A stretch of DNA of 64,000 nucleotides from Streptomyces sp. CC0208 (GCF_003443735.1 NZ_CP031969.1:434001-498000), one strand, 5' to 3'; counted from the stretch's first letter, positions 25,795 to 34,289 are shown. The notes: a model not told the origin generated them from the sequence alone. Program-made: numbers and translations.

Positions 25795-26660
25795 GACGCG
25801 GTCTCACTTCCGGCGGCAAGGCCCACGGCGGGCTCGGTGGGCAGCAGGCCGGCCTGCTGGCCGGAGCCGCTCAGCCTGCGCACCACGGCGACCAGGGTGA
25901 GGGCCAGGACGGCCACCCCGATGAGGATCGCGCTGATGGCGGTCACGGACGGGTCGACGTCGTACTGAAGGACGTTGAACACCTGGACCGGCAGGGTCAC
26001 GGTCTCCACGGAGGACAGGAACTGGGAGATGAAGAACTCGTCGAAGCTGGTGATGAAGGAGAAGATCGCGGCGGCGATCAGGCCGGGCATGGCCAGTGGG
26101 AAGGTGATGCGCCGCGCGACGGTCAGACGGCTCGCGCCCATGCTGGCGGCCGCGTCCTCCAGCCGTTCGTCGATGCCCTTCAGCGTGGCCATGAGGATCA
26201 TCACCGCGATCGGCGAGGCCAGCACGGTGTGGCCGAGGGCGATGGCGACGGGACTGCCGAGCATCGCGGCCGGTTCGAAGAACAGGAACAGGCCGAGCGC
26301 GATGACGACCTGGGGGATCACCAGGGGGGCGAGGACCAGGCCGTAGACCGCCGTCCGTAGCGGCAGCTCGCTGCGGACCAGGGCCGTGGCCGCCGTCATG
26401 CCCAGGATGAGGGAGAAGACGGTGGTCAGGCAGGCGACGAGGACGCTGAGCGAGAGTGCGGCCGGCCACTTGCTGCCGTCGGCGAACAGCACCTTGTACC
26501 AGTTGAGCGTCCAGGAGCTGGGCGGGAAGGAACCGAAAGCGTCCTTGCCGAAGGAGGTGACGACGATGACGAGGATCGGCAGCACCAGGAACAGCAGGAT
26601 CAGCGTGGACAGGACGGCCAGGGTGGTGCGTCCGGCCAGGGTGGAACGGAGTTCGGTCAT
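25791..26660 (-). CDS. ABC transporter permease (PotC-type)
   Basis: 289 residues with about six membrane helices; the first is LAVLSTLILLFLVLPILVIV. The EAA loop reads EDAAASMGASRLTVARRITFP, the site that contacts the ATPase. The SSWTLNWYKVLF segment after helix 1 is typical of PotC/YdcV-type polyamine permeases. ATG 26660 overlaps the preceding permease stop by 4 bp. Confidence 0.9.
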   Translation of the reverse strand: MTELRSTLAGRTTLAVLSTLILLFLVLPILVIVVTSFGKDAFGSFPPSSWTLNWYKVLFADGSKWPAALSLSVLVACLTTVFSLILGMTAATALVRSELPLRTAVYGLVLAPLVIPQVVIALGLFLFFEPAAMLGSPVAIALGHTVLASPIAVMILMATLKGIDERLEDAAASMGASRLTVARRITFPLAMPGLIAAAIFSFITSFDEFFISQFLSSVETVTLPVQVFNVLQYDVDPSVTAISAILIGVAVLALTLVAVVRRLSGSGQQAGLLPTEPAVGLAAGSETAS

Positions 26661-27577
26661 GACGCCGTACCTCGATTCCGGTACCTCTCGACTGCGGACT
26701 GCAGCAGCTTGAGCAGCAGCAGTCCGGCGAAGGTGAGCAGCAGCAGGACGATGCCGAGCGCGGAGGCGCCGTTCCACTGGTCCTGCTTCATGACCTGTGT
26801 GTCGATCAGCGAGGCGACCATGGTCTGCTTCGGCCCGCCCATGAGGGCGGGGGTGATGTAGTAGCCGAGGCAGAGGATGAAGCAGAGGATGCCCGCGTTG
26901 ACCAGGCCGGGAGCCACCAGCGGGACGTAGACCCGGCGGAAGATGGTGATCCGTCCCGCGCCCATGCTGGCCGCGGCGGCCATCAGCCGTCGGTCGATGC
27001 CCTTCATGACCGCGTACAGCAGCAGCACGGTGTACGGCAGCATCACGGAGGTGGTGCCGATGACGACTCCCAGCTCGTTGTAGAGCAACTGGAAGGGAGC
27101 ACCCGGGAAGTGAAGACCGGTCAGGGCGTTGTTCACGACGCCGTGTTCGCCCAGCAGGATGATCCAGCCGTAGGTGCGTACCAGAGCGCTGATGAAGTGC
27201 GGGACGACCACAATGACCATCACCAGTCCCGCCCACAGGGGCTTGAGCCGGGACACCGCGGCGGCCAGGACGAAGCCGACGACCAGGGCGAGCAGGGAGG
27301 TCTCGGCGGAGATCCGCAGGGTGGTGAGGAGGATCTCCAGGTTGGCGCCCTGGAAGGCGTCGGTGTACCAGTGGAGGGTGAAGCCTCCGCTCTCGCCTTT
27401 GAGGCTGAGCATCAGGATGCTGAAGATCGGATAGATGAAGAGGACCAGCAGGTACACGACGACGGGCGCGGCGTTGAGCAGTCCGAAGCGGGTGCGCCGG
27501 TCGGACAGCGCGCGGCTCAGTCGCTTCTTGCCTGGCGCCGTTGCTGGGGAGACCGGTGCGGGAGCGAGCACGGCCAT
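26657..27577 (-). CDS. ABC transporter permease (PotB-type)
   Basis: 306 residues, about six membrane helices, the first at LLNAAPVVVYLLVLFIYPIF. The EAA loop MAAAASMGAGRITIFRRVYV faces the ATPase. FTLHWYTDAF and the long periplasmic segment fit the PotB/YdcU group. Start ATG 27577 with GGTGAGGAC upstream, 5 bp after the ATPase stop. It pairs with the PotC-type permease as a heterodimer. Confidence 0.9.
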   Translation of the reverse strand: MAVLAPAPVSPATAPGKKRLSRALSDRRTRFGLLNAAPVVVYLLVLFIYPIFSILMLSLKGESGGFTLHWYTDAFQGANLEILLTTLRISAETSLLALVVGFVLAAAVSRLKPLWAGLVMVIVVVPHFISALVRTYGWIILLGEHGVVNNALTGLHFPGAPFQLLYNELGVVIGTTSVMLPYTVLLLYAVMKGIDRRLMAAAASMGAGRITIFRRVYVPLVAPGLVNAGILCFILCLGYYITPALMGGPKQTMVASLIDTQVMKQDQWNGASALGIVLLLLTFAGLLLLKLLQSAVERYRNRGTAS

Positions 27578-27582
27578 CGTCC

Positions 27583-28722
27583 TCACCCCTCGTTTTCCGC
27601 GTCGGGGAACACGCTGACGTCGGCGGGGTCCGCGGTCAGGCCGACGTTTTCGCCGAGTGCGGGGGCGCGGCCGGCGGGCAGTTCCAGGCGTACGAGGTCG
27701 GTGTCCGTGGCGCCGAGGGGGCGGACGGTGACCCGGACCAGGGTGCCGACGTAGGTGACCGTCTCGACGGTGCCGGTACAGAACCCGTCGCCGGCGGGAC
27801 ACAGCAGGAGCCGGCCGGGCTGGACCGCGGCCCGTACCCGTGCGCCGTCCGGAGCGGCCTGCGGGCGTGCCTTGATCAGACCGCCGGTGTCCAGCCGCAC
27901 GAGCGTGTGCTCCGCACTCTGTTCCTCGACGTGGCCGGGGAGGAAGTTGGCGGCGCCGAGGAAGTCGGCGACGAAGGGGGTGCGGGGGCGCTCGAAGAGC
28001 TCCTGCGGGGTGTCGAACTGGTCGATCAGCCCGTCCCGCATGACCGCGATCCGGTCGGAGAGGACGAGGGCCTCCTCCTGGTCGTGGGTCACGTAGATGA
28101 CGGTGAGGCCGAGTTCCTGCTGGATGCGCTTGATCTCGGTCTGGAGCTGGTCGCGCAGCTTCTTGTCGAGGGCGCCGAGCGGTTCGTCCATGAGGATGAC
28201 CGGCGGGCGGTAGACCAGGGCCCGGCACAGGGCGACGCGCTGCTGCTGGCCGCCGGACAGCTCACGCGGCCGGCGGCGGGCCATCTTGGACAGCCCGGCC
28301 ATCTCCAGGGTCTCGCCGACCCTGCGGCGCTGCTCCGCCTTGGACACGCCGCGCAGGTGCAGGGGGAAGGCCACGTTCTCCCACACCGTCATGTGCGGGA
28401 AGAGCAGATACTGCTGGAAGACGAAGCCCAGTCCGCGCTTCTGCGGGGCCAGCCGGGTCACGTCGTTGCCGCCGACGACGATGCTGCCGGAGTCGGGCTC
28501 GCAGAACCCGGCGATCATCATCAGGGTGGTGGTCTTGCCGGAGCCGGAGGACCCCAGGAAGGTGACGAACTCGCCCGCCGCGATCTCCATGGAGACCTCG
28601 TCGACGGCCGTCACTCCCGCGTACGTCTTGCGCAGTCGCCGCACGGACAGGGCTTTGCCGCTGCCGGCCAGCGCCGCGGGAGCGGCGAGCGACGGCTCGG
28701 GCATCACGTGGATGTCAGGCAT
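27583..28722 (-). CDS. ABC transporter ATPase (PotA-type, with TOBE domain)
   Basis: 379 residues. Walker A FLGSSGSGKTTTLMMIAGF, Q-loop VFQQYLLFP, signature LSGGQQQRVALCRAL, Walker B PVILMDEPLGALDKKL, and H-loop VIYVTHDQEEAL. The C-terminal 130 residues form a TOBE/OB domain as in PotA and other spermidine/putrescine or 2-aminoethylphosphonate importers. ATG 28722 overlaps the binding-protein gene by 8 bp. It energises uptake by the two permeases. Confidence 0.93.
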   Translation of the reverse strand: MPDIHVMPEPSLAAPAALAGSGKALSVRRLRKTYAGVTAVDEVSMEIAAGEFVTFLGSSGSGKTTTLMMIAGFCEPDSGSIVVGGNDVTRLAPQKRGLGFVFQQYLLFPHMTVWENVAFPLHLRGVSKAEQRRRVGETLEMAGLSKMARRRPRELSGGQQQRVALCRALVYRPPVILMDEPLGALDKKLRDQLQTEIKRIQQELGLTVIYVTHDQEEALVLSDRIAVMRDGLIDQFDTPQELFERPRTPFVADFLGAANFLPGHVEEQSAEHTLVRLDTGGLIKARPQAAPDGARVRAAVQPGRLLLCPAGDGFCTGTVETVTYVGTLVRVTVRPLGATDTDLVRLELPAGRAPALGENVGLTADPADVSVFPDAENEG

Positions 28723-29821
28723 GCGTCCACTCCTGCCAGCGCTTGGCCACCACGTCGTCGTTCTCGTCCCACCACTCGACATCCATGTCGAAGCCGGTCT
28801 TCAGGTGCTCCGGGGAACTGCCCAGGTTCGCGGCCGTGGTGGTGGAGAGCTTCTTGTAGGCGGCGGGCACCGACGGGGCCATCGGGTACAGCTCGGCGTA
28901 GGCCGCCTGTACGTCGGGGCGCAGCGCGAAGTCGATGAGCTGGTAGGCGGCGTCCAGATTGGCGGCGCCCTTGGCGATACCGAGGGCGTTGCTCTGCCGG
29001 CGAGCACCGTTCCACTGGTAGGCGAGCGGCGAGCCCTGCTTGATCAGGGCGTCGAGGCGGCCATGCCAGACGTCGGTGGCGACGACCTCCTTGCGGCCCA
29101 GCAGTACCCCGGGCAGGGCCCCGGTGTCCCAGAACTTCTTGACCGAACCCTTGATGTGGTCCAGGGACTTGAAGGCACGGTCCAGGTCCAGGGGGTACAG
29201 CTTGTCCAGGGGCACCCCGTCGGCGAGAAGGGCGAACTCCAGCACGGGCCGGTCCGCGTCCAGGCCCTGGAGGGCACGGGATCCGGGGAACGCGTCGGTG
29301 TCCCAGAAGTCGGCCCAGGAGGAAGGTTTCTTCCCGCCGAAGGCGTCGGTGCGGTACGCCATCACGCTGGCCCAGTAGTTCTTGCCCACGGCGTTGGAGG
29401 TGACCAGGGCCTTGGCGATGCCGGCGTTCTTGAAGTTCTTCAGCCGGTCGTAGTCCAGGCTCTCGGTCGCGCCCGCCTTCTTGAAGCGCAGGAAGTCGGA
29501 CATGGAATCGTCGATGACGTCGAACTGCGGGCGGCCCTGCTGGATCTGGGCGAGCATCTGCGCGTACTGGATGTTCACCACCTCGATCCGGATGCCGGTC
29601 TCCTTGGTGAACGCGTCGTAGATCGCGGTCTTGTTGGCGTCGCCGTACGTGCCGCCGCTGTCGCGGACGACCAGCGTCTTGGAACTCTTGCCACTACTGC
29701 CGGCGACGGACCGACTGGTGCCGGTGCCGCAGCCGCTGAGGGCGGTCGCAGCGGCGACACCCGCTGTGGCCCCGCCTATTGCGCGCAGGAACAGTCTGCG
29801 GTCGATCCGGGCGTCTTTCAT
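28715..29821 (-). CDS. ABC substrate-binding lipoprotein, spermidine/putrescine type
   Basis: 368 residues. The N-terminus has RRLFLRAIGG (a Tat-type twin Arg) and the lipobox ALSGC, so it is probably a Tat-exported lipoprotein anchored outside the membrane. The body is a PotD/PotF-like Venus flytrap (SBP_bac_8): TLVVRDSGGTYGDANKTAIY, then RIEVVNIQYAQML and KAGATESLDYDRLKNF. YYLDR-like acidic residues that bind polyamine in PotD are not obvious to me, so ligand identity is uncertain. It is the start of the transport block within the operon. Confidence 0.9.
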   Translation of the reverse strand: MKDARIDRRLFLRAIGGATAGVAAATALSGCGTGTSRSVAGSSGKSSKTLVVRDSGGTYGDANKTAIYDAFTKETGIRIEVVNIQYAQMLAQIQQGRPQFDVIDDSMSDFLRFKKAGATESLDYDRLKNFKNAGIAKALVTSNAVGKNYWASVMAYRTDAFGGKKPSSWADFWDTDAFPGSRALQGLDADRPVLEFALLADGVPLDKLYPLDLDRAFKSLDHIKGSVKKFWDTGALPGVLLGRKEVVATDVWHGRLDALIKQGSPLAYQWNGARRQSNALGIAKGAANLDAAYQLIDFALRPDVQAAYAELYPMAPSVPAAYKKLSTTTAANLGSSPEHLKTGFDMDVEWWDENDDVVAKRWQEWTHA

Positions 29822-29914
29822 CGTGTGCCTCCTGGTGCTGCCAAGCTGGGAAGGGGAGTAGCCGGGGGACGTGAGGGAAGAGCTGCTGAGGTGGGGGGCC
29901 AGGGGGGCGGGGTT

Positions 29915-30976
29915 CTAGGGACGGGGGTCCGCCTCGTCGGATCCGACGCCCGTACCGGGAGTGCGGAGAGTGCCGGATCGCGTGACCGTGTCGGGGTCCC
30001 ACGGGACGGCCAGGGCGGCCAGTTCGGCTCCGGGGGCGACGGTCAGACCGTGCATTGCGTAGAAGATCCGCCCGTCGGCCGGGGCGTGGACCAGATGTTC
30101 CCGGCCGTCGGCCGGGTCGACGATGCGGCCGAGCACGTCACCTTCCGCCACTTCGCCGATGACATCGCCGTCGAAGGAGAACTCCGGGTACCAGAGGCCG
30201 GTGGCCTCGGCCGTGACACCTGCGGACCAGACCCACTCGCGGATCGGCGCCGGGGCCGAGTCGTTCGGGTCCAGCACGCCGAGGTGGCGCAGTGCCCGGC
30301 AGAGTCCGTCGACGCGGCGGCGGGCCGTGGCCGCGTCGCGCTGCCCGAGTGAGCCCACCTCGACCAGGACCGCCGAGATGCCCCGGCGGGCGGCGGCCGC
30401 GTGGCTGTTGCCCCCGTCGGGCTTCAGTCCGAGGATGACGTCCTCGATGCCGAAGGACCCCGCCAGCGCGGCCGTCGCCTTGTCGAGGTCCGGGTCGCCG
30501 GTGAGGCGGTAGCCGACGAAGTCGCGCAGGACCTGGTCGATGCCGCCGCAGTGCAGGTCGACGTAGACGTCGGCGCCGTCGACGAGGTGGCTGAAGAGCC
30601 AGGCGGCCAGCCGCTCGGTGGGGCTGCCGTCGGGGTCGCCGGGGAAGACCCGGTTGATGTTCACGCCGTCGACCGGGGAAATGTTGAGCCGGCCCTGGTA
30701 CACGGCGTTGGGGTTGGCGACCGGGCAGATGATCACCTGCCCGTGCACCTCGGCGGGTTCCAGCAGCGCGATGAGACGTGCGGCCGCGTCGATGGGCGTG
30801 AACTCGCCGCCGTGCACTCCGGCGGTGATCACGACGCGGGGGCCGGGACGGACGCCGTTGATCAGAGTCACCGGGATCTCGACGGTGAGCGTGCCGAGCT
30901 CGGCACGGACGGTGCCGCGGGTCTTGGTGCCCGGGTCGGCCTGCAGGGGACCGACGGACAGGGTGGTGTCGTTCAT
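29915..30976 (-). CDS. M14/AstE-AspA-like zinc amidohydrolase (deacylase) 2
   Basis: 353 residues, same family as the protein at 23420 but only distantly alike. Zinc ligands are in TAGVHGGEFTPIDAA and YVDLHCGGIDQV, and the catalytic Glu in AVLVEVGSLGQ. A C-terminal beta-domain follows (EGDVLGRIVDPADGREHLVH). GGAGG at 30984-30988 places the start at ATG 30976, with GTG 30982 as an alternative. Two bases separate it from the oxidase stop. Having two such hydrolases in one operon suggests two acylated intermediates or two acyl groups. Confidence 0.85.
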   Translation of the reverse strand: MNDTTLSVGPLQADPGTKTRGTVRAELGTLTVEIPVTLINGVRPGPRVVITAGVHGGEFTPIDAAARLIALLEPAEVHGQVIICPVANPNAVYQGRLNISPVDGVNINRVFPGDPDGSPTERLAAWLFSHLVDGADVYVDLHCGGIDQVLRDFVGYRLTGDPDLDKATAALAGSFGIEDVILGLKPDGGNSHAAAARRGISAVLVEVGSLGQRDAATARRRVDGLCRALRHLGVLDPNDSAPAPIREWVWSAGVTAEATGLWYPEFSFDGDVIGEVAEGDVLGRIVDPADGREHLVHAPADGRIFYAMHGLTVAPGAELAALAVPWDPDTVTRSGTLRTPGTGVGSDEADPRP

Positions 30977-30978
30977 GG

Positions 30979-32118
30979 TCACGCCTCCGTACGGCCGACG
31001 GTGGAGATGAAGTCGATGGGCTGGGAGGAGGTGCCGTCCAGCGCCAGGTCGGCGGCGATGTCCCCGAAGGCGGGCGAGAGCTTGAAGCCGTGGCCGGAGA
31101 ATCCGGCGAGCAGGATCACGTTCTCGGCGCCGGGCAGGGGGCCGACCAGAGGACGGCTGCTCTCGGTGTAGCCCTCCATGTAGACGGAGAGCCGGGTCGG
31201 GTCGGGGTGCAGGTCCGGCATGTGACGCCCGATCAGCTCGGAGAAGATGTCCAGCTCTTCCGGCCGCACCGTCCGGTCCAGCTGGTTCGGGTCGCCCGCG
31301 GGCTGGTGCAGGGCACGGGAGAGGCCGAGCTTGACGGAGATGCCGTCCGGGGACGGCAGGCCGTAGCAGTGGGTGGGCGCCGTACGGATGAACGCCGGGC
31401 GCTCCTCACCGAACCAGGCCTCGGGAGTGGTGGGCACGTACCAGGCGCTCACGAGGCGGCGGATGTCCACCTCCCACGGCAGGTCCGGGAGCAGGTCGTT
31501 CACCCACGGGCCGGGCGTGACGACTGCGGTGTCGAAGTGCTCGGTGCCCGCGTCGGTGCGGATCTCGACGCCGCCCGCGACGGGGACGATCTCGCGGACC
31601 GTGCTGTAGCGGTGGATCAGCGCGCCCAACCGCTCGGCGCGGCGGGCGGCGGTCTGGATGGTCAGCTCAGGGCGGATGAAACCGGCGCGGCGGTCGAGCA
31701 CGGCCGCGTCGCCGTCCTCGATGCGGTACTGGGGGAATCGTTTCGCCAGAAGCTCCGCATCGAGCACCTCATGGTCGAGACCGTGCTCCGCGATCGATTC
31801 GAGGACCGTGGCCATCTGCTGGTGCCCGGTCGGCCCCATCAGCAGACATCCGGTCAGTCGGCGCAGCTCACGGCCGGTCTCCTGCTGAAGCCGCTCCCAC
31901 AGGGCGTCCGCGTGCTTGAGCAGCGGCACATAGCGGGAGTCCTCGAAGTGCGCGCTGCGAAAGATCCGGGTCTCGCCGCCGGCGGCACTGCGATCGTGGC
32001 CCGGGGCGAAGCGGTCGTAGCCGACGACCTCGGCGCCACGGGCCGCCAGCCGCCAGGCGGCCTGGCTGCCCATCGTTCCGACGCCGACGACGGCGACGCG
32101 CTTCCTGGCAGCTGACAC
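30979..32118 (-). CDS. FAD-dependent N-methyl amine oxidase (SolA / monomeric sarcosine oxidase type)
   Basis: 379 residues. N-terminal FAD loop VAVVGVGTMGSQAAWRLAAR (about residues 8-27), then GYDRFAPGHDRSAAGGETRI. The C-terminal ENVILLAGFSGHGFKLSPAF is diagnostic of MTOX/MSOX enzymes. In MSOX a Cys covalently links the flavin near this end (KxCxY); here I read SVYMEGYTESSRPLVGPLP with no such Cys, so the flavin may be non-covalent. It should oxidise a secondary N-methyl amine or similar. GTG 32118 with AAGGA is the start. It is the first gene of the 12-gene operon. Confidence 0.85.
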   Translation of the reverse strand: MSAARKRVAVVGVGTMGSQAAWRLAARGAEVVGYDRFAPGHDRSAAGGETRIFRSAHFEDSRYVPLLKHADALWERLQQETGRELRRLTGCLLMGPTGHQQMATVLESIAEHGLDHEVLDAELLAKRFPQYRIEDGDAAVLDRRAGFIRPELTIQTAARRAERLGALIHRYSTVREIVPVAGGVEIRTDAGTEHFDTAVVTPGPWVNDLLPDLPWEVDIRRLVSAWYVPTTPEAWFGEERPAFIRTAPTHCYGLPSPDGISVKLGLSRALHQPAGDPNQLDRTVRPEELDIFSELIGRHMPDLHPDPTRLSVYMEGYTESSRPLVGPLPGAENVILLAGFSGHGFKLSPAFGDIAADLALDGTSSQPIDFISTVGRTEA

Positions 32119-32393
32119 AGGACTGTCCTTTCGTATCGTCGGGGCGCATGCTGGGCGCCCGACGTAGGGCTGGTCGATTCGAGGCGGTTCGGGCGGGGGC
32201 CGGGCCCCGGTTCGGGCCTACGGCTCACAGCCGCCGGGTCTCGCGATGCCGGCCACTTTTTCGGGATCTCTCCGCCGGGCCGTGCCACATTGTGGAATGC
32301 AGTGCTAGAATCTGGCACGAGAATGACAGCGGCCCAGAGGGGAGTCAAGAGGGTGTCCAGCAGAAATTCCGAGGATTAACGGGGGGAAACCGG
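32119..32393. promoter_or_regulatory. Divergent control region between the amine operon and the first IclR gene
   Basis: The 275-bp gap holds a hairpin-forming repeat CGTCGGG (32137-32143) / CCCGACG (32158-32164) just upstream of the operon's start codon, and the 37-bp IclR promoter box at 32283-32319. I could not pick a convincing -35/-10 pair for the leftward operon. Confidence 0.5.
32283..32319 (+). promoter_or_regulatory. Promoter/operator box of IclR gene 1
   Basis: This 37-bp stretch starts TGCCACATTGTGGAA, contains a good -10 TAGAAT (32306-32311) and ends CTGGCACG. CCAC-N3-GTGG is an inverted repeat, and outer TGCCA/TGGCA forms a wider one. The same 37-bp layout precedes the second IclR gene (29 of 37 bases equal), so it is probably a shared operator. 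Confidence 0.6.
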
Positions 32394-33146
32394 ATGGAAA
32401 TGAAGAGCGTCACCAGGTCGCTGCGCATTCTGGAGGCGGTCGCCCAGCATCAGCCGGTCACCGTCGGGGAGTTGACGAAACTCTTCGGCCTGCCGAAGTC
32501 GACCGTCCAGCGCACCCTGGTCACCCTGGCCGAGGCAGGCTGGCTGCGCGCGAACCGCAAGGACACCACTCGGTGGGAGATCGGCGCCCGGGTACTGGCC
32601 GTACGACCCGCCGCCCTCCAGGGCTCCAGCCTGTTCGCCGCCGCCCGCGAACCCATGATCCGCCTCCGGGACACGGTGAACGAGACCATCCACCTCTCCG
32701 TACCCGACGCACTGCACAGCATGGTCGTCGTCGACCGCGTCGACTGCGACCACCCCGTACGGACCTTCCACACCGTCGGCGACACCTCACCGCTGCACGC
32801 CACGGCCGTGGGGCGGGCGATCCTCGCCCAGCTTCCGAAGCGGGACGTCGAGGAACTCATCGACCAGGGCCTGGAGCGCTTCAGCGACACAACCCCCGCC
32901 GACCCCGACGAACTGCGCGCCGAACTGGACCGGGTCCGCGCCGACGGCTACGCGGTCAACCGGAACCAGTACCGACCGGGCGTCTGCGCCCTCGCCGCAT
33001 CCGTGCTGGACGAGAACGGGACACCGCTGGCCGCCGTGGCCGTCTCGATGCCCGACTCCCGGTACGACGCGGACCGGGAGCCCGAGTGGGGCCGCTTGGT
33101 CGTCGGCACGGCAGCGGAGATCAGCGGGCGCCTTCTGGGCCCCTGA
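32394..33146 (+). CDS. IclR-family transcriptional regulator 1
   Basis: 250 residues. The N-terminal winged helix (SVTRSLRILEAVAQHQPVTV, GELTKLFGLPKSTVQRTLVT) is followed by a GAF-like effector domain (about residues 75-248, ETIHLSVPDALHSMVVVDRV, TSPLHATAVGRAIL). ATG 32394 follows GGGGGGAAA; an open frame extends upstream to 32148 but reads as noise. It is divergent from the amine operon, which it most likely controls. Residues 1-126 are identical to those of IclR 2 except residue 46 (Ala here, Asn there); after residue 126 the two diverge. Confidence 0.95.
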   Translation: MEMKSVTRSLRILEAVAQHQPVTVGELTKLFGLPKSTVQRTLVTLAEAGWLRANRKDTTRWEIGARVLAVRPAALQGSSLFAAAREPMIRLRDTVNETIHLSVPDALHSMVVVDRVDCDHPVRTFHTVGDTSPLHATAVGRAILAQLPKRDVEELIDQGLERFSDTTPADPDELRAELDRVRADGYAVNRNQYRPGVCALAASVLDENGTPLAAVAVSMPDSRYDADREPEWGRLVVGTAAEISGRLLGP

Positions 33147-33186
33147 CCAAGGGGTGGTGACCCGAGAGGGCTCCGGACCGAGCGAT

Positions 33187-33222
33187 GGCCGGCCCGCACG
33201 CGTCGGAGCGTGCGGGCCGGCC
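33187..33222 (+). terminator. Terminator after IclR gene 1
   Basis: GGCCGGCCCGCACGC (33187-33201) and GCGTGCGGGCCGGCC (33208-33222) form a 15-bp perfect stem with a 6-base loop, 40 bp after the stop. It should isolate the two IclR transcripts. Confidence 0.8.
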
Positions 33223-33290
33223 GTCGCCGTATGTCAGGACGGCTTCGCGCGGCCGCGACCGGGGGTGGCGAGCTGGGGAACACCTGATCA

Positions 33291-33327
33291 TGCCAGATGG
33301 TGGAACGCCATGCTAAAGTCCGGCACG
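33291..33327 (+). promoter_or_regulatory. Promoter/operator box of IclR gene 2
   Basis: This is the counterpart of 32283-32319. It begins TGCCAGATGGTGGAA, has a -10 TAAAGT at 33314-33319 and ends CCGGCACG. A GAGGGGAGTCAA element follows in the leader of both genes. Confidence 0.6.
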
Positions 33328-33398
33328 GCAAGGTGCGTGCATCGGAGGGGAGTCAACAAGTGCGCACGACGAAGACACACGACTGACGGGGGCACGAG

Positions 33399-34148
33399 AT
33401 GGAGATGAAGAGCGTCACCAGGTCGCTGCGCATCCTGGAGGCGGTCGCCCAGCATCAGCCGGTCACCGTCGGGGAGTTGACGAAACTCTTCGGCCTGCCG
33501 AAGTCGACCGTCCAGCGCACCCTGGTCACCCTCAACGAGGCGGGGTGGCTGCGCGCGAACCGCAAGGACACCACCCGGTGGGAGATCGGCGCCCGGGTAC
33601 TGGCCGTACGACCCGCCGCCCTCCAGGGCTCCAGCCTGTTCGCCGCCGCCCGCGAACCCATGATCCGCCTCCGGGACACGGTGAACGAGACCATCCACCT
33701 CTCCGTACCCGACGCACTGCACAGCATGGTCGTCGTCGACCGCGTCGACTGCGACCACCCCGTACGGACCTTCCATCCCATCGGCGACACCTCACCGCTG
33801 CACGCCACAGCCGCCGGGCACGCGATCCTCGCCCATCTCCCGCGTCCCGCGGTCGACGAGTTCGCGTCGGGCACGTTCGAGGGGTACGGCGAGCAGACCA
33901 TCACCGATCCCAAGGAGCTGCGCACGGAGCTCCAGCGGGTCCGCGAGCGCGGCTACGCCGTCAACCACAACCAGTACCTCCAGGGGATCTGCGCCATCGC
34001 GGCCCCCGTCCTGGACGGTGACGACGCCCCACTGGCCGCCGTGGCGATCTCCCTGCCCGACTCCCGCTTCGAGCCCCGCCGACTCGCCGAGTTGGGGCGA
34101 CTCGTGACGGAGACGGCGGCAGAGATCACCGCCCGCCACCTGCGCTGA
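33399..34148 (+). CDS. IclR-family transcriptional regulator 2
   Basis: 249 residues, same architecture as IclR 1 with an almost identical DNA-binding half. The effector domain is different after residue 126 (FHPIGDTSPLHATAAGHAIL, GTFEGYGEQTITDPKELR), implying another ligand or altered affinity. It is flanked by a terminator on each side and so is transcribed alone. With the same helix-turn-helix it should bind the same operators as IclR 1. Confidence 0.95.
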   Translation: MEMKSVTRSLRILEAVAQHQPVTVGELTKLFGLPKSTVQRTLVTLNEAGWLRANRKDTTRWEIGARVLAVRPAALQGSSLFAAAREPMIRLRDTVNETIHLSVPDALHSMVVVDRVDCDHPVRTFHPIGDTSPLHATAAGHAILAHLPRPAVDEFASGTFEGYGEQTITDPKELRTELQRVRERGYAVNHNQYLQGICAIAAPVLDGDDAPLAAVAISLPDSRFEPRRLAELGRLVTETAAEITARHLR

Positions 34149-34169
34149 AGGCGGAACTCCTGGCACAGG

Positions 34170-34195
34170 GTGGCCGTCGGCCGCGCGTCGGCCAC
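34170..34195 (+). terminator. Terminator after IclR gene 2
   Basis: GTGGCCG (34170-34176) pairs with CGGCCAC (34189-34195), 22 bp past the stop. Confidence 0.5.
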
Positions 34196-34289
34196 TCCAC
34201 GGGAACCGCGCCCGGATCACACGCCGGTTCCTGGAGCCGCTTCCGTGTTCCACCCCGGGGCTCGGCCACGCGCAATCGTGTCGCATCCA

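Noticed and set aside
32148..32393. N-terminal extension of IclR 1
   Set aside because: The upstream codons have no similarity to the family, the twin gene starts at the same MEMKSVTRSL, and the stretch overlaps the promoter box.
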